A DNA stretch of 9,483 bases from Melioribacteraceae bacterium (lineage in GTDB: Bacteria; Bacteroidota; Ignavibacteria; Ignavibacteriales; Melioribacteraceae), in the NCBI GenBank assembly GCA_026987055.1, contig JALSNL010000359.1, positions 1-9,483 of the forward strand, in the 5' to 3' direction. Both the position numbers and the translations under genes were made by a program. This document shows, piece by piece, positions 1 to 7,118 of the stretch. The notes below the pieces were generated by a model. That model saw nothing but the letters and a program-made list of their open reading frames with translations, was not told the DNA's origin and ran no database searches. How positions within the stretch are numbered: the stretch's first letter is position 1; each line of letters begins with the position of its first letter.

Positions 1-834
1 ACTAATTCCCATGCCTTTATGATAACTGTTGTTGTCAATTATACTGGCATTTTCAATAAAATAATATATTTCTTCTATTGTGGATATTTCTTTCAATTCA
101 ATTTTATCATTGAAAAATTTTCTAAACTTTTTATCTTTTCTTCTGAATTTTTGTTCGGTTTTTTTGCTGAATAAACCGAGAACTTCTCCTGTTTGATTAT
201 CCTTAATTTTGGCTTTCCATTTTACACTATCTCGGTAAACAACTTTTTTCTCATGAGCAATTTTTTCTTTTAATGTCTGCCAACAAGGATTTGTTGCGGA
301 TAAATGATCTATTGAAATAAGTTCAACTTCTTTCTTCTCGAGAAGATTGCATAAGTAATCTTCAAGAATTTTTTCAGAATCTAAAATATCGTTTGTTATT
401 AAACCGCCAATTTCAATTTCTAATGTTTTAAGTTTCGGAGTTTCGGATTTTAAATATCCAATTTTGCATTTAATTTTTGTTTCTGTTTTCCATCCTACCA
501 ACATTGCTTTGGGTTGATTCTCTTTTTTAAATAATACAATGTTAGGTTTTGCATTTTGGGCTCTGCTATGAAACAATCTAATAAAAAAGTCCGGTGTTAC
601 ATATACATTTGAAAGGTGATATTTATTTAATAATAATTCCCAATCAGCCCGCAAGGATTCAATTGCGTCAAAGGATTCCGCTTTAATTATTTCTAAATCG
701 TCAGACATTTTTTTATAACTGCAGTTTGCGTAATTTGATTCATGTTTATACAGTTTCAAATTACCGGTAGTCGTATCATTATAATTATTTAAAAATTGTA
801 CTTTCTCTGTTGTTGTTAAAGCGGTTTTTTGCAT
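1..834 (-). CDS. GNAT/FemAB-like (BioF2/CelD-type) acetyltransferase, partial
   Basis: An open frame of 278 codons runs from the ATG at 832-834 to the left edge without a stop, so the C-terminus is missing. It was read directly from the complement. Residues about 48-90 (DWELLLNKYHLSNVYVTPDFF) resemble the N-terminal fold of the BioF2-like/CelD acetyltransferases. The visible end, with an N-S-Y-H-K-G-M-G-I stretch near residue 270, resembles the 'K-S-W-K...G-x-G-I' region that begins the second GNAT half in that family. Such proteins transfer acyl or aminoacyl groups in polysaccharide, capsule or envelope pathways, but the substrate here is unknown. Residue 43 (codon 706-708) is another possible Met start; neither site has a clear Shine-Dalgarno. 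The gene lies 133 nt downstream of rmuC on the same strand, so it could be co-transcribed or have its own promoter. The family call is moderate because the acetyl-CoA binding half is largely outside the window. Confidence 0.6.
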   Translation of the reverse strand, partial: MQKTALTTTEKVQFLNNYNDTTTGNLKLYKHESNYANCSYKKMSDDLEIIKAESFDAIESLRADWELLLNKYHLSNVYVTPDFFIRLFHSRAQNAKPNIVLFKKENQPKAMLVGWKTETKIKCKIGYLKSETPKLKTLEIEIGGLITNDILDSEKILEDYLCNLLEKKEVELISIDHLSATNPCWQTLKEKIAHEKKVVYRDSVKWKAKIKDNQTGEVLGLFSKKTEQKFRRKDKKFRKFFNDKIELKEISTIEEIYYFIENASIIDNNSYHKGMGIS

Positions 835-849
835 GATATTAACATTTTA

Positions 850-855
850 ATTATA
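850..855 (-). promoter_or_regulatory. Candidate -10 box for the acetyltransferase gene
   Basis: The complement of 850-855 reads TATAAT, a perfect sigma-70 type -10 hexamer, about 15 nt before the ATG at 834. No convincing -35 hexamer lies at 16-18 nt spacing, and the region is so AT-rich that a chance match is likely. If it is real, the acetyltransferase can be transcribed separately from rmuC, with a very short leader. Confidence 0.2.
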
Positions 856-920
856 GAAATATGTATTAGCAATTAAAAGTAAAATTTATCATTAAATGTG
901 ATTTGGAGCATATTTAATTA

Positions 921-938
921 GCTGAAAACTTTTCAAGC
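921..938. other. Intergenic inverted repeat downstream of rmuC
   Basis: The segment contains TGAAAAcTTTTCA (923-935), a perfect 13-nt odd palindrome, flanked by GC on the left and AGC on the right, so that two further G-C pairs can form around a one-base bulge. It sits about 30 nt beyond the rmuC stop. No run of T follows on the rmuC strand, so it is not a textbook intrinsic terminator. It could be an RNA 3'-end hairpin or a protein-binding site, or chance in AT-rich DNA. Confidence 0.25.
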
Positions 939-967
939 GTTAATGTAATAAGGTATTATCGAAAATT

Positions 968-2284
968 TTATTCATCTAATAAATTTAACTGCTGCTCATT
1001 TTTCGGAAGTTCATGAACATCTCTAAGTTTACGTTCTATTGTTCTGGTTTTACGTGTTGCGTCTCCAATGGATTTACTTGCCAAATCCAATTTTTTCTGT
1101 GTGTTTTCCAAAAGGTCTCCGAACTTTGAAAACTCCGATTTCACAACACTTAGTAATTTCCAAACTTCACTTGAACGTTTTTCAATTGCCAAAGTTTGAA
1201 AACCCATTTGCAAACTATTCAACACAGCCATAAAGTTAGTTGGACCGGCAATGGTAACTTTGTATTCACGTTGAATTGTATCAAAAAGACCCGGAATTCT
1301 TAAAACTTCTGCGTATAAACTTTCAATTGGTAAAAACATAAAAGCAAAATCCGTTGTGTTTGGCGGGTCTAAATATTTTGAGGAAATATCTTTTGCCGCA
1401 TCTTTTATGCTTCGTTCAAGTTTTTTCATACTTTCTTCAATTAAAGGAATATCGGCATTTTCTCTTGCGCTAACCAAACGTTGATAATCTTCCAACGGAA
1501 ATTTTGCATCAATAGGCAGCCAAACAATATCTTCTTTAAGCTTTCCTTTGCCGGGCAGTTTTATTGCAAATTCAACCAAAGCATTACTGCCTTTTTTTGT
1601 TTTAACATTTTTTTCGTATTGTTCTTTAGTTAAAACTTGTTCTATTAAATTTCCAAGTTGAATTTCGCCCCAAGTACCGCGGTCTTTAACATTACTTAGT
1701 ACTTTCTTCAAATCTCCAACACCGGTTGCAAGTGTTTGCATTTCGCCAAGTCCTTTATGAACCAACTCCAAACGGTCGCTTACAATTTTGAAAGATTCAC
1801 CAAGACGTTTTTCCAAAGTTGCATGAAGTTTTTCGTCAACGGTAATACGCATTTCTTCAAGTTTTTTTTCATTCTTTTCTTGAATTTCACTTAGCTGTTT
1901 GGATACTTGCTCTTTTAATTTTTCAAATTTTTCTTCGTTGGTTTTTGTTAAATTTTGCAATCGTTCTTCAATAATTTCAAGCTGGTCTTTTTGTCTGTCG
2001 GTTATGTCTCTAATCCGGTTGGAAAGTTGATCTCCCATTAACTTAACGGAATTGCCAACTTCTTCTCTAACTAATTTGGAATTTTGTCCGGTTTCTTCCC
2101 GGTTACGTTTGAATTCGCTGCCAATATCATCGGAAATTGTATTTATAATTTTTCCGAAATTTTCTATAATATTACTTTCTGTTTCGGTTAAATTATTTTT
2201 CTTAAGCGTAATAAAGTTTATTATTTGAAAAATAATCAAAATAAAAAGTAAAACCGCTATTGCTATTTGCAGATAAAACATCAT
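968..2284 (-). CDS. rmuC: RmuC-family DNA recombination protein, membrane-anchored
   Basis: The protein is about 438 residues from the chosen ATG. Residues about 3-26 form a hydrophobic membrane segment, followed by a long charged coiled coil (about 40-165) and then the RmuC domain (about 190-390). Recognisable motifs are D-R-G-T-W-G-E (about 201), P-I-D-A-K-F-P (about 257), F-M-F-L-P-I-E-S (about 315) and G-P-T-N (about 347). RmuC was named in E. coli for limiting recombination between short inverted repeats. The fold is nuclease-like, but the biochemical activity is not well defined. A TTG four codons further up (2294-2296) could extend the frame. I prefer the ATG at 2282-2284, or the adjacent ATG at 2279-2281, because an AGGA (complement of 2288-2291) lies just ahead of both and the hydrophobic segment then starts the protein. 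It is transcribed divergently from the penicillin acylase gene and upstream of the acetyltransferase. Confidence 0.92.
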   Translation of the reverse strand: MMFYLQIAIAVLLFILIIFQIINFITLKKNNLTETESNIIENFGKIINTISDDIGSEFKRNREETGQNSKLVREEVGNSVKLMGDQLSNRIRDITDRQKDQLEIIEERLQNLTKTNEEKFEKLKEQVSKQLSEIQEKNEKKLEEMRITVDEKLHATLEKRLGESFKIVSDRLELVHKGLGEMQTLATGVGDLKKVLSNVKDRGTWGEIQLGNLIEQVLTKEQYEKNVKTKKGSNALVEFAIKLPGKGKLKEDIVWLPIDAKFPLEDYQRLVSARENADIPLIEESMKKLERSIKDAAKDISSKYLDPPNTTDFAFMFLPIESLYAEVLRIPGLFDTIQREYKVTIAGPTNFMAVLNSLQMGFQTLAIEKRSSEVWKLLSVVKSEFSKFGDLLENTQKKLDLASKSIGDATRKTRTIERKLRDVHELPKNEQQLNLLDE

Positions 2285-2369
2285 TTTTCCTATCAAAATT
2301 CTATATCAACTTTGTGTAAAAGTTGTTATTTTAAAATTAAATTTACATAAATAAACGTTAGCAAAAAAA
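2285..2369. promoter_or_regulatory. Divergent intergenic region between rmuC and the acylase gene
   Basis: These 85 AT-rich bases separate two start codons on opposite strands, so promoters for both transcripts are expected here. On the plus strand TAAATTTA (2338-2345) matches seven of eight positions of the Bacteroidota -7 element TAnnTTTG. A TTTG lies upstream at 2311-2314, but at 23 nt spacing, slightly longer than usual. On the minus strand a TATAGA-like hexamer occurs close to the rmuC start. Neither assignment is strong. The role of the region follows from gene orientation more than from the motifs. Confidence 0.4.
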
Positions 2370-4793
2370 ATGAAAACTTGGCTTAAAACTTTAATTGGAA
2401 TTTTTATCACATTATTTGTTCTGGTAATTTTTATTCTGCTTGGATCTTATTTTTATCTTAGAAAATCTTTACCTGAATATGAAGGTGTAAATAAGGTAAA
2501 AGGAATTAACAACGAGATAAGCATTTACAGAGATCAATATGCAATACCAACTATCTATGCGGAAAATGATGATGATGTTTACTTTGCTCTTGGATACGTT
2601 CATGCTCAAGAACGTTTATTTCAAATGGATTTGACAAGGCGAGCCGGAGAAGGCAGGCTAAGTGAAATTTTAGGAAGCAAAACTATTGCGTTCGATAAAA
2701 TGTTTAAAACAATAGGACTTATGAAAGTTTCCGAAGAAGCTTTTAAGAGATATAATCCAGAAGTTAAAAATTCTTTAATTGCTTATGCAAACGGAGTAAA
2801 TGAATTTATAAAAAATAATCCCGATAAATTTACGGTTGAATTTTCTGTGCTTGGTTACAAACCGGAATTATGGAAACCCGAGCATTCAATATTAATAGCA
2901 AAACTTATGGCTTGGGAACTTAATATAAGTTGGTGGAGCGATATTGCATTTACGCATTTAATTCAAAAATTAGGATTGGAAAAAGTAAAAGAAATAATGC
3001 CTGATTATAAGGAAAATGCACCAACTATAATTCCAAAAAATTTAGAAAAAATGGCATCGGTTCCGCTTGATTTTATTAAGGTTGATAGAGACTTTAGAAA
3101 ATTTACCGGTTTTGTGGGAACGCATATCGGTTCTAACAATTGGGTAGTTAACGGAAAGCATTCAAATAGCGGCAAACCTATTATTGCTAATGATCCGCAT
3201 CTTAGTTTTTCAATTCCGGGCAAATGGTATATTGCAAATTTAAATTCCCCTACGTTACACGTAGATGGTGTAACATTGCCGGGTGTTCCGGGAATTGTAA
3301 TAGGGAAAAACAAAAATATCTCTTGGGTTGTTACAAATGTAATGGCGGATGATTCCGATTTTTATATTGAAAAATTAGATAGCACAAAAACCAAATATTT
3401 TTTTAATAATCAGTGGCATCCGTTGGAAGTATATGAAGACACTATTAAAGTTAAAGATACTTCGGATGTAATTTTTACAATTAGAAAAAATCATCGCGGT
3501 CCTATAATTTCGGATATTCATCCTTATAAAAAACTTTTCCCTAACAAAGAGCAAAATAAAGCCGTAATAAGTATGAGATGGACTGCATTGGAACCAACAA
3601 CGGATATTACTGCGTTTTATAAAATTAACAGAGCAAAAAATTGGAAAGAGTTTAACGAAGCAGTTGAATATTTTACCGGTCCCGGACAAAATTTTGTTTA
3701 TGGAGATATTGAAGGAAACATTGGTTATGTTGCAGGTGTTAGATTGCCGAAAAGGAAAAACAATTCCGTTTCATTTGTATATGACGGCACTACGGATAAA
3801 AACGATTGGGAAGGTTATGTTCCATTTAAAGAAAATCCGCGTGTTTATAATCCCGCACAAGGATTTTTAGCTTCGGCAAATAATAAAACAATTGAAGATT
3901 ATCCTTATCATATTTCAAATGTTTGGGAACCTGCTTCACGTATAGAAAGAATAACAGAGTTGCTAACTAAAAAAGAAATTCACAGCAAAGAAGATTTTCA
4001 AAAATATCAAATGGATTTCTATTCACACTATGCAGAAGGAATAGTTCCGTTTATAATAAATGCTTTTAAGAGCTATAAAACCGAAAACAAAAACTTAAAA
4101 ACCGCTTTAAAAATATTAAAAAACTGGGATTATGTTCTTTTACCGGAAAGTCAAGTTCCAACAGTGTATGCTGTGTTTTACCAATTCCTACTGAAAAATA
4201 TTTTTGAAGATGAAATGGGTGAAAATTTATTGAATGAATATATCTTTTTAGCTAATGTCCCATATAGAACAGTTCCGGTTTTATTAAAGGAAAATAAATC
4301 CGGTTGGTTCGATAATGTAAATACAAAAGCTATAGAAACAAGAGACGATATAATTAGAAAAAGTCTTGTAGATGCAGTTGATTATCTGGAGAATAATATG
4401 AATAGAGATATAACTTATTGGCAATGGGGAAAATTACACAAGCTAACATTTAAGCATTTCTTTCACGGTATTTCGGGAATTTTAGATAAACTATTTGATG
4501 TTGGACCATTTGAAATAGGCGGAGACGGAACTACGGTTTTTAATACTGAATATTCTTTAACAAAACCATACGATAATAAATTGGGACCTTCGATGAGATA
4601 TATTTATGACTTTGCCCAACCGGATAAATATAGAATTGTATTGCCAACCGGACAATCAGGGGATTTTATTAGCAAGCATTATCATGATATGACTACAAAA
4701 TGGCTTGAAGGAAAGATTATAGAAATAAATACGAATGAAGATTTGATTAAAAATTCCGATTATGATTTGTTAAAATTAATTCCGCAAAGATAA
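2370..4793 (+). CDS. Penicillin acylase family protein (Ntn-hydrolase), membrane-anchored
   Basis: At 807 residues this is the normal size for the peptidase S45/penicillin amidase family, whose precursors cut themselves into alpha and beta chains and hydrolyse amide bonds. Substrates in characterised members include penicillin G, cephalosporins and acyl-homoserine lactones. Residues about 8-30 are a strongly hydrophobic segment without an obvious signal peptidase site, suggesting a membrane-tethered alpha chain facing the periplasm. The predicted cleavage is Gly254|Ser255 in H-I-G-S-N-N-W, making Ser255 the N-terminal nucleophile. Other family blocks are N-D-P-H-L (274-278), V-P-G-I-V-I-G-K-N (about 306-314), N-F-V-Y-G-D (441-446), S-A-N-N-K (502-506, containing the likely oxyanion-hole Asn), and P-T-G-Q-S-G followed by H-Y-H-D-M near 759-773. 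The start is the first ATG of the frame, behind an A-tract. metF follows after 38 nt. The substrate cannot be told from sequence. Confidence 0.92.
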   Translation: MKTWLKTLIGIFITLFVLVIFILLGSYFYLRKSLPEYEGVNKVKGINNEISIYRDQYAIPTIYAENDDDVYFALGYVHAQERLFQMDLTRRAGEGRLSEILGSKTIAFDKMFKTIGLMKVSEEAFKRYNPEVKNSLIAYANGVNEFIKNNPDKFTVEFSVLGYKPELWKPEHSILIAKLMAWELNISWWSDIAFTHLIQKLGLEKVKEIMPDYKENAPTIIPKNLEKMASVPLDFIKVDRDFRKFTGFVGTHIGSNNWVVNGKHSNSGKPIIANDPHLSFSIPGKWYIANLNSPTLHVDGVTLPGVPGIVIGKNKNISWVVTNVMADDSDFYIEKLDSTKTKYFFNNQWHPLEVYEDTIKVKDTSDVIFTIRKNHRGPIISDIHPYKKLFPNKEQNKAVISMRWTALEPTTDITAFYKINRAKNWKEFNEAVEYFTGPGQNFVYGDIEGNIGYVAGVRLPKRKNNSVSFVYDGTTDKNDWEGYVPFKENPRVYNPAQGFLASANNKTIEDYPYHISNVWEPASRIERITELLTKKEIHSKEDFQKYQMDFYSHYAEGIVPFIINAFKSYKTENKNLKTALKILKNWDYVLLPESQVPTVYAVFYQFLLKNIFEDEMGENLLNEYIFLANVPYRTVPVLLKENKSGWFDNVNTKAIETRDDIIRKSLVDAVDYLENNMNRDITYWQWGKLHKLTFKHFFHGISGILDKLFDVGPFEIGGDGTTVFNTEYSLTKPYDNKLGPSMRYIYDFAQPDKYRIVLPTGQSGDFISKHYHDMTTKWLEGKIIEINTNEDLIKNSDYDLLKLIPQR

Positions 4794-4821
4794 AAAAGTT
4801 TTATATTTACAAGCTAAAATT

Positions 4822-4826
4822 AAAGG
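4822..4826 (+). promoter_or_regulatory. Shine-Dalgarno-like site for metF
   Basis: AAAGG ends 5 nt before the ATG at 4832. It is one of only two starts in the window with a recognisable Shine-Dalgarno-like element (the other is rmuC); the remaining genes have A-rich leaders instead. It supports the metF start chosen. Confidence 0.45.
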
Positions 4827-4831
4827 TAAAA

Positions 4832-5785
4832 ATGAAAGTTATTGAACATCTGCAAAAAGCAAACAATCCGTTTGTAAGCTTTGAAATTATTCCACCCAAA
4901 AGAGGGGGCGATAGTAAAAAATTACTTGCAGCCTTAGATGATTTGGTGAAATTTAATCCTCCGTTTATTGATATTACTAGTCATGCCGCAGAAGTTGTTT
5001 ACGAAGAAACAGCAAGCGGTGATTTCCAAATGAAAGTAAAACGTAAACGTCCGGGTACGCTTGGTATTTGTGCTCTTATTCAGCATAAATATAATGTTGA
5101 TGCAGTTCCACATGTTATATGTCAAGGATTTACAAAAGAAGAAACCGAAGATTTTTTAATTGAACTTCACTATTTAGGTATTGATAATGTTTTGGCAATC
5201 AGAGGTGATGATAGTGGTTTTAGCAAACCGATAAAATTTGGCAGAAGCATTAATAATTATGCAATTGATTTGGTTAAACAAATTAAAGATATGAACGATG
5301 GGAAGTATTTGGAAGATACTTTACTAAATGCCGATAAAATGAATTTCGGAATTGGAATTGGCGGTTACCCCGAAAAACATTTTGAAGCACCGAATATGCA
5401 AATAGATGTTAATCATACAAAAGCAAAAATAGATGCGGGAGCGGAGTATATTGTTACTCAAATGTTTTACGATAATAAAAAATATTTCGACTATGTTAAA
5501 ATTTGTAAAGATTCGGGCATAGATGTTCCAATAATTCCGGGACTAAAAATAATAACTTCAAAAGCACAATTAAAATCGCTGCCACCAAGTTTTTATGTTG
5601 ATATTCCTACGGATTTGGCAAACGAAATTATGGAAGCAAAACCTGAACATTCTGCCGAAATAGGAATTGAGTGGACATTGAAACAAGCTGAGGAACTATT
5701 AAATAAAAATGTTCCGTCAATTCATTTTTATGTTATGCAAAATACAAAGCCTATAAAACAACTGATGAAAAAATTAAAACTATAA
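4832..5785 (+). CDS. metF: Methylenetetrahydrofolate reductase
   Basis: This 317-residue protein has the length of bacterial MetF, a cytosolic FAD-containing TIM barrel that reduces 5,10-methylene-tetrahydrofolate to 5-methyl-tetrahydrofolate for methionine synthesis. Visible landmarks are S-F-E-I-I-P-P-K (16-23) with the catalytic-acid Glu18, P-H-V-I-C-Q-G-F-T (93-101), A-I-R-G-D-D (122-127) with Asp126 matching the FAD/folate-site Asp120 of E. coli, G-Y-P-E-K-H (178-183), T-Q-M-F-Y-D (209-214) with Gln210, and I-P-G-L-K (235-239). The segment usually written V-T-Y-G-A-G-G in proteobacteria is I-T-S-H-A-A-E here (48-54), a variation recalled from Bacteroidota-type MetF. An AAAGG site precedes the ATG. 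The next gene begins 5 nt after the stop, indicating one transcript. Methionine synthase is not in the window. Confidence 0.96.
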   Translation: MKVIEHLQKANNPFVSFEIIPPKRGGDSKKLLAALDDLVKFNPPFIDITSHAAEVVYEETASGDFQMKVKRKRPGTLGICALIQHKYNVDAVPHVICQGFTKEETEDFLIELHYLGIDNVLAIRGDDSGFSKPIKFGRSINNYAIDLVKQIKDMNDGKYLEDTLLNADKMNFGIGIGGYPEKHFEAPNMQIDVNHTKAKIDAGAEYIVTQMFYDNKKYFDYVKICKDSGIDVPIIPGLKIITSKAQLKSLPPSFYVDIPTDLANEIMEAKPEHSAEIGIEWTLKQAEELLNKNVPSIHFYVMQNTKPIKQLMKKLKL

Positions 5786-5790
5786 AAAAA

Positions 5791-6780
5791 ATGAGTATAA
5801 AAAAAAGAATTAGCAGAACAAAAAAATTAAAGTGGGCTGTAGCCGGATGCGGTAATTTTACCGAAAATACTTTTATTCCTACTTTGCTTTTATTAAAAAG
5901 AAGTCTTCTCACTTCTGTTTATAGCTCAAGCTTGGAAAGAGCAAATTTTATAGCAAACAAATTTTCAGCTTCTACAGCTTTTGATGATTACAAAGAGTTT
6001 CTTAAACAAGATTTTGATGTTCTCTACATTGGCAGTGCAAACTATAATCATTATTGGCAAGTTATAGAAGCGGCAAAAGCAGGCAAACATATACTTTGCG
6101 AAAAACCTCTTTCTTTAACTTCCGAACAAGCAAAAGAAATGGTAGAAGTTTGCAAAGATAATAATGTTTTTCTAACTGTAAATTATGTTCACAGATATCA
6201 TCCGCTTTCTGTTAAAGCAAAAGAAATACTAGATAAATCAATGATTGGAACAATTGTAATGATTTCCGCTTCGTTTAATATAGATTTCAAACCAAATGAT
6301 AATTTCCGGTTTGTTAAGGAACAAAGCGGCGGCGGAGCCTTACGGGATTTGGGAACACACATGATTGATTTATTAAGATTTTTCGGAGGAGAAATTGCCG
6401 AGGTAAAAGGATTTACGGATAATCTTGTTTATAATAGTGAAGTAGATGATTTTGCTACGGGCTTATTTAAGTTCGAAAAAAACGGATACGGATTTATAAG
6501 TGTTTCCTTCAATTCCCAAAATGCTTTTAACCGTATTGAAATTACCGGTTCTAACGGTTCTTTAAGTATTGAAAATATTATCGGGAAAAAGAAACCAACC
6601 GGAAAGCTAATAATTGATTTACATGGGGAAGCAAGAAAAGCATTTAGAAAAAGAGCTAATAAACAATTGTATGCTCTTAAATCAATTCAAAAAGCATTGT
6701 TGCACAATACACAACCTCAAGTAACCGGTTATGACGGTTTGGTAAATATGCAGTTAATGGAAAAGTTAGAAAATAATTGA
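5791..6780 (+). CDS. Gfo/Idh/MocA family NAD(P)-dependent oxidoreductase
   Basis: The 329-residue product fits this family of sugar and cyclitol dehydrogenases. The N-terminal Rossmann fold starts after about 13 basic residues with A-V-A-G-C-G-N-F (16-23), the dinucleotide-binding turn. E-K-P-L (104-107) carries the family Lys105. G-G-G-A-L-R-D-L-G-T-H (180-190) with Asp186 and His190, followed by M-I-D, matches the C-terminal active-site motif. The C-terminal half has the expected beta-sheet segments but nothing that points to a substrate; sugar, nucleotide-sugar, inositol or biliverdin-like substrates all occur in the family. It begins 5 nt after metF with no Shine-Dalgarno, so it is probably co-transcribed and perhaps translationally coupled. 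A link to folate metabolism is not implied by the family and may simply be operon proximity. Confidence 0.9.
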   Translation: MSIKKRISRTKKLKWAVAGCGNFTENTFIPTLLLLKRSLLTSVYSSSLERANFIANKFSASTAFDDYKEFLKQDFDVLYIGSANYNHYWQVIEAAKAGKHILCEKPLSLTSEQAKEMVEVCKDNNVFLTVNYVHRYHPLSVKAKEILDKSMIGTIVMISASFNIDFKPNDNFRFVKEQSGGGALRDLGTHMIDLLRFFGGEIAEVKGFTDNLVYNSEVDDFATGLFKFEKNGYGFISVSFNSQNAFNRIEITGSNGSLSIENIIGKKKPTGKLIIDLHGEARKAFRKRANKQLYALKSIQKALLHNTQPQVTGYDGLVNMQLMEKLENN

Positions 6781-6794
6781 ACCATAGATAATGT

Positions 6795-6818
6795 AACCCC
6801 AGGTTTTATGCCGGCGTT
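6795..6818. repeat. GC-rich imperfect palindrome, possible degenerate REP-like element
   Basis: The arms AACCCCAGG (6795-6803) and GCCGGCGTT (6810-6818) face each other across a six-base loop and pair at six of nine positions (AAC/GTT, CC/GG, G/C). This is the most G+C-rich patch of any intergenic space in the window. Its AACCCC...GGCGTT shape recalls short dispersed palindromes seen in many bacterial genomes, but only one copy is present here. A weak terminator for the upstream operon is an alternative, with little support because no T-run follows the right arm closely. Confidence 0.3.
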
Positions 6819-6846
6819 CACATAGTTTTTATAACAATTTTATAAA
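6817..6846 (+). promoter_or_regulatory. Possible sigma-70-like promoter before the 75-residue gene
   Basis: TTCACA (6817-6822) and TATAAA (6841-6846) are separated by 18 nt, a tolerable -35/-10 arrangement. Transcription would begin only a few bases before the ATG at 6856, giving an almost leaderless message. AT-richness makes chance likely. If real, it would let the small gene and ddl-divIC be expressed apart from the metF group. Confidence 0.22.
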
Positions 6847-6855
6847 TATATATAA

Positions 6856-7083
6856 ATGAAAAAATACATACCCGGAAATATCCCAAAACTAAATTACGAT
6901 TCTCTTACAAATAGCGAAATAAGTTTTACGGAAATAATTGAAGCCCGTTTGAGAGCTAGAGCAGGTAATCCTGTTGTGCATAGTATTCAAAATAGATTCA
7001 TAAATAAGAAGGCGGAAAATAAATCTTCTTTAATACCTTCCAAAAGTGATATAGAAAAGTTGCTTAAAGATTTTAACAAATAA
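6856..7083 (+). CDS. Hypothetical 75-residue soluble protein
   Basis: I do not recognise this protein. It has 75 residues, no membrane segment, no cysteine and no signal peptide, and is rich in Lys, Asn, Ser and Ile. The first 20 residues contain two prolines and look extended. Residues about 24-36 (E-I-I-E-A-R-L-R-A-R-A-G) and the last dozen (S-D-I-E-K-L-L-K-D-F) look helical, suggesting a small helical or partly disordered adaptor-like protein. Codon use matches its neighbours, the frame runs from an ATG to a TAA, and it sits in line with the operon, 75 nt after the oxidoreductase gene and 35 nt before ddl, which favours a real gene. There is no Shine-Dalgarno. Position next to ddl and divIC permits an envelope or division role, but that is only a guess. 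Confidence 0.6.
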   Translation: MKKYIPGNIPKLNYDSLTNSEISFTEIIEARLRARAGNPVVHSIQNRFINKKAENKSSLIPSKSDIEKLLKDFNK

Positions 7084-7118
7084 CAAAGAATAATAATATT
7101 ATTGATGACAATTAAAAA

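Noticed and set aside
1039..1233. A 64-codon plus-strand frame within rmuC
   Set aside because: It is antisense to the conserved RmuC domain and lacks any recognisable feature.
2285..2296. TTG start giving rmuC four more residues
   Set aside because: The ATG pair at 2279-2284 is directly behind an AGGA and begins the hydrophobic anchor, so a rare TTG start is less likely, though not excluded.
3005..3689. Two open frames of about 100 codons on the minus strand inside the acylase gene
   Set aside because: They lie wholly antisense to a gene with full family motifs, show no recognisable domain, and long antisense frames are common in AT-rich coding DNA.
7092..7103. AATAATATTATT palindrome between the small gene and ddl
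   Set aside because: Only A and T are involved, it makes a very weak stem, and it is expected by chance at this base composition.
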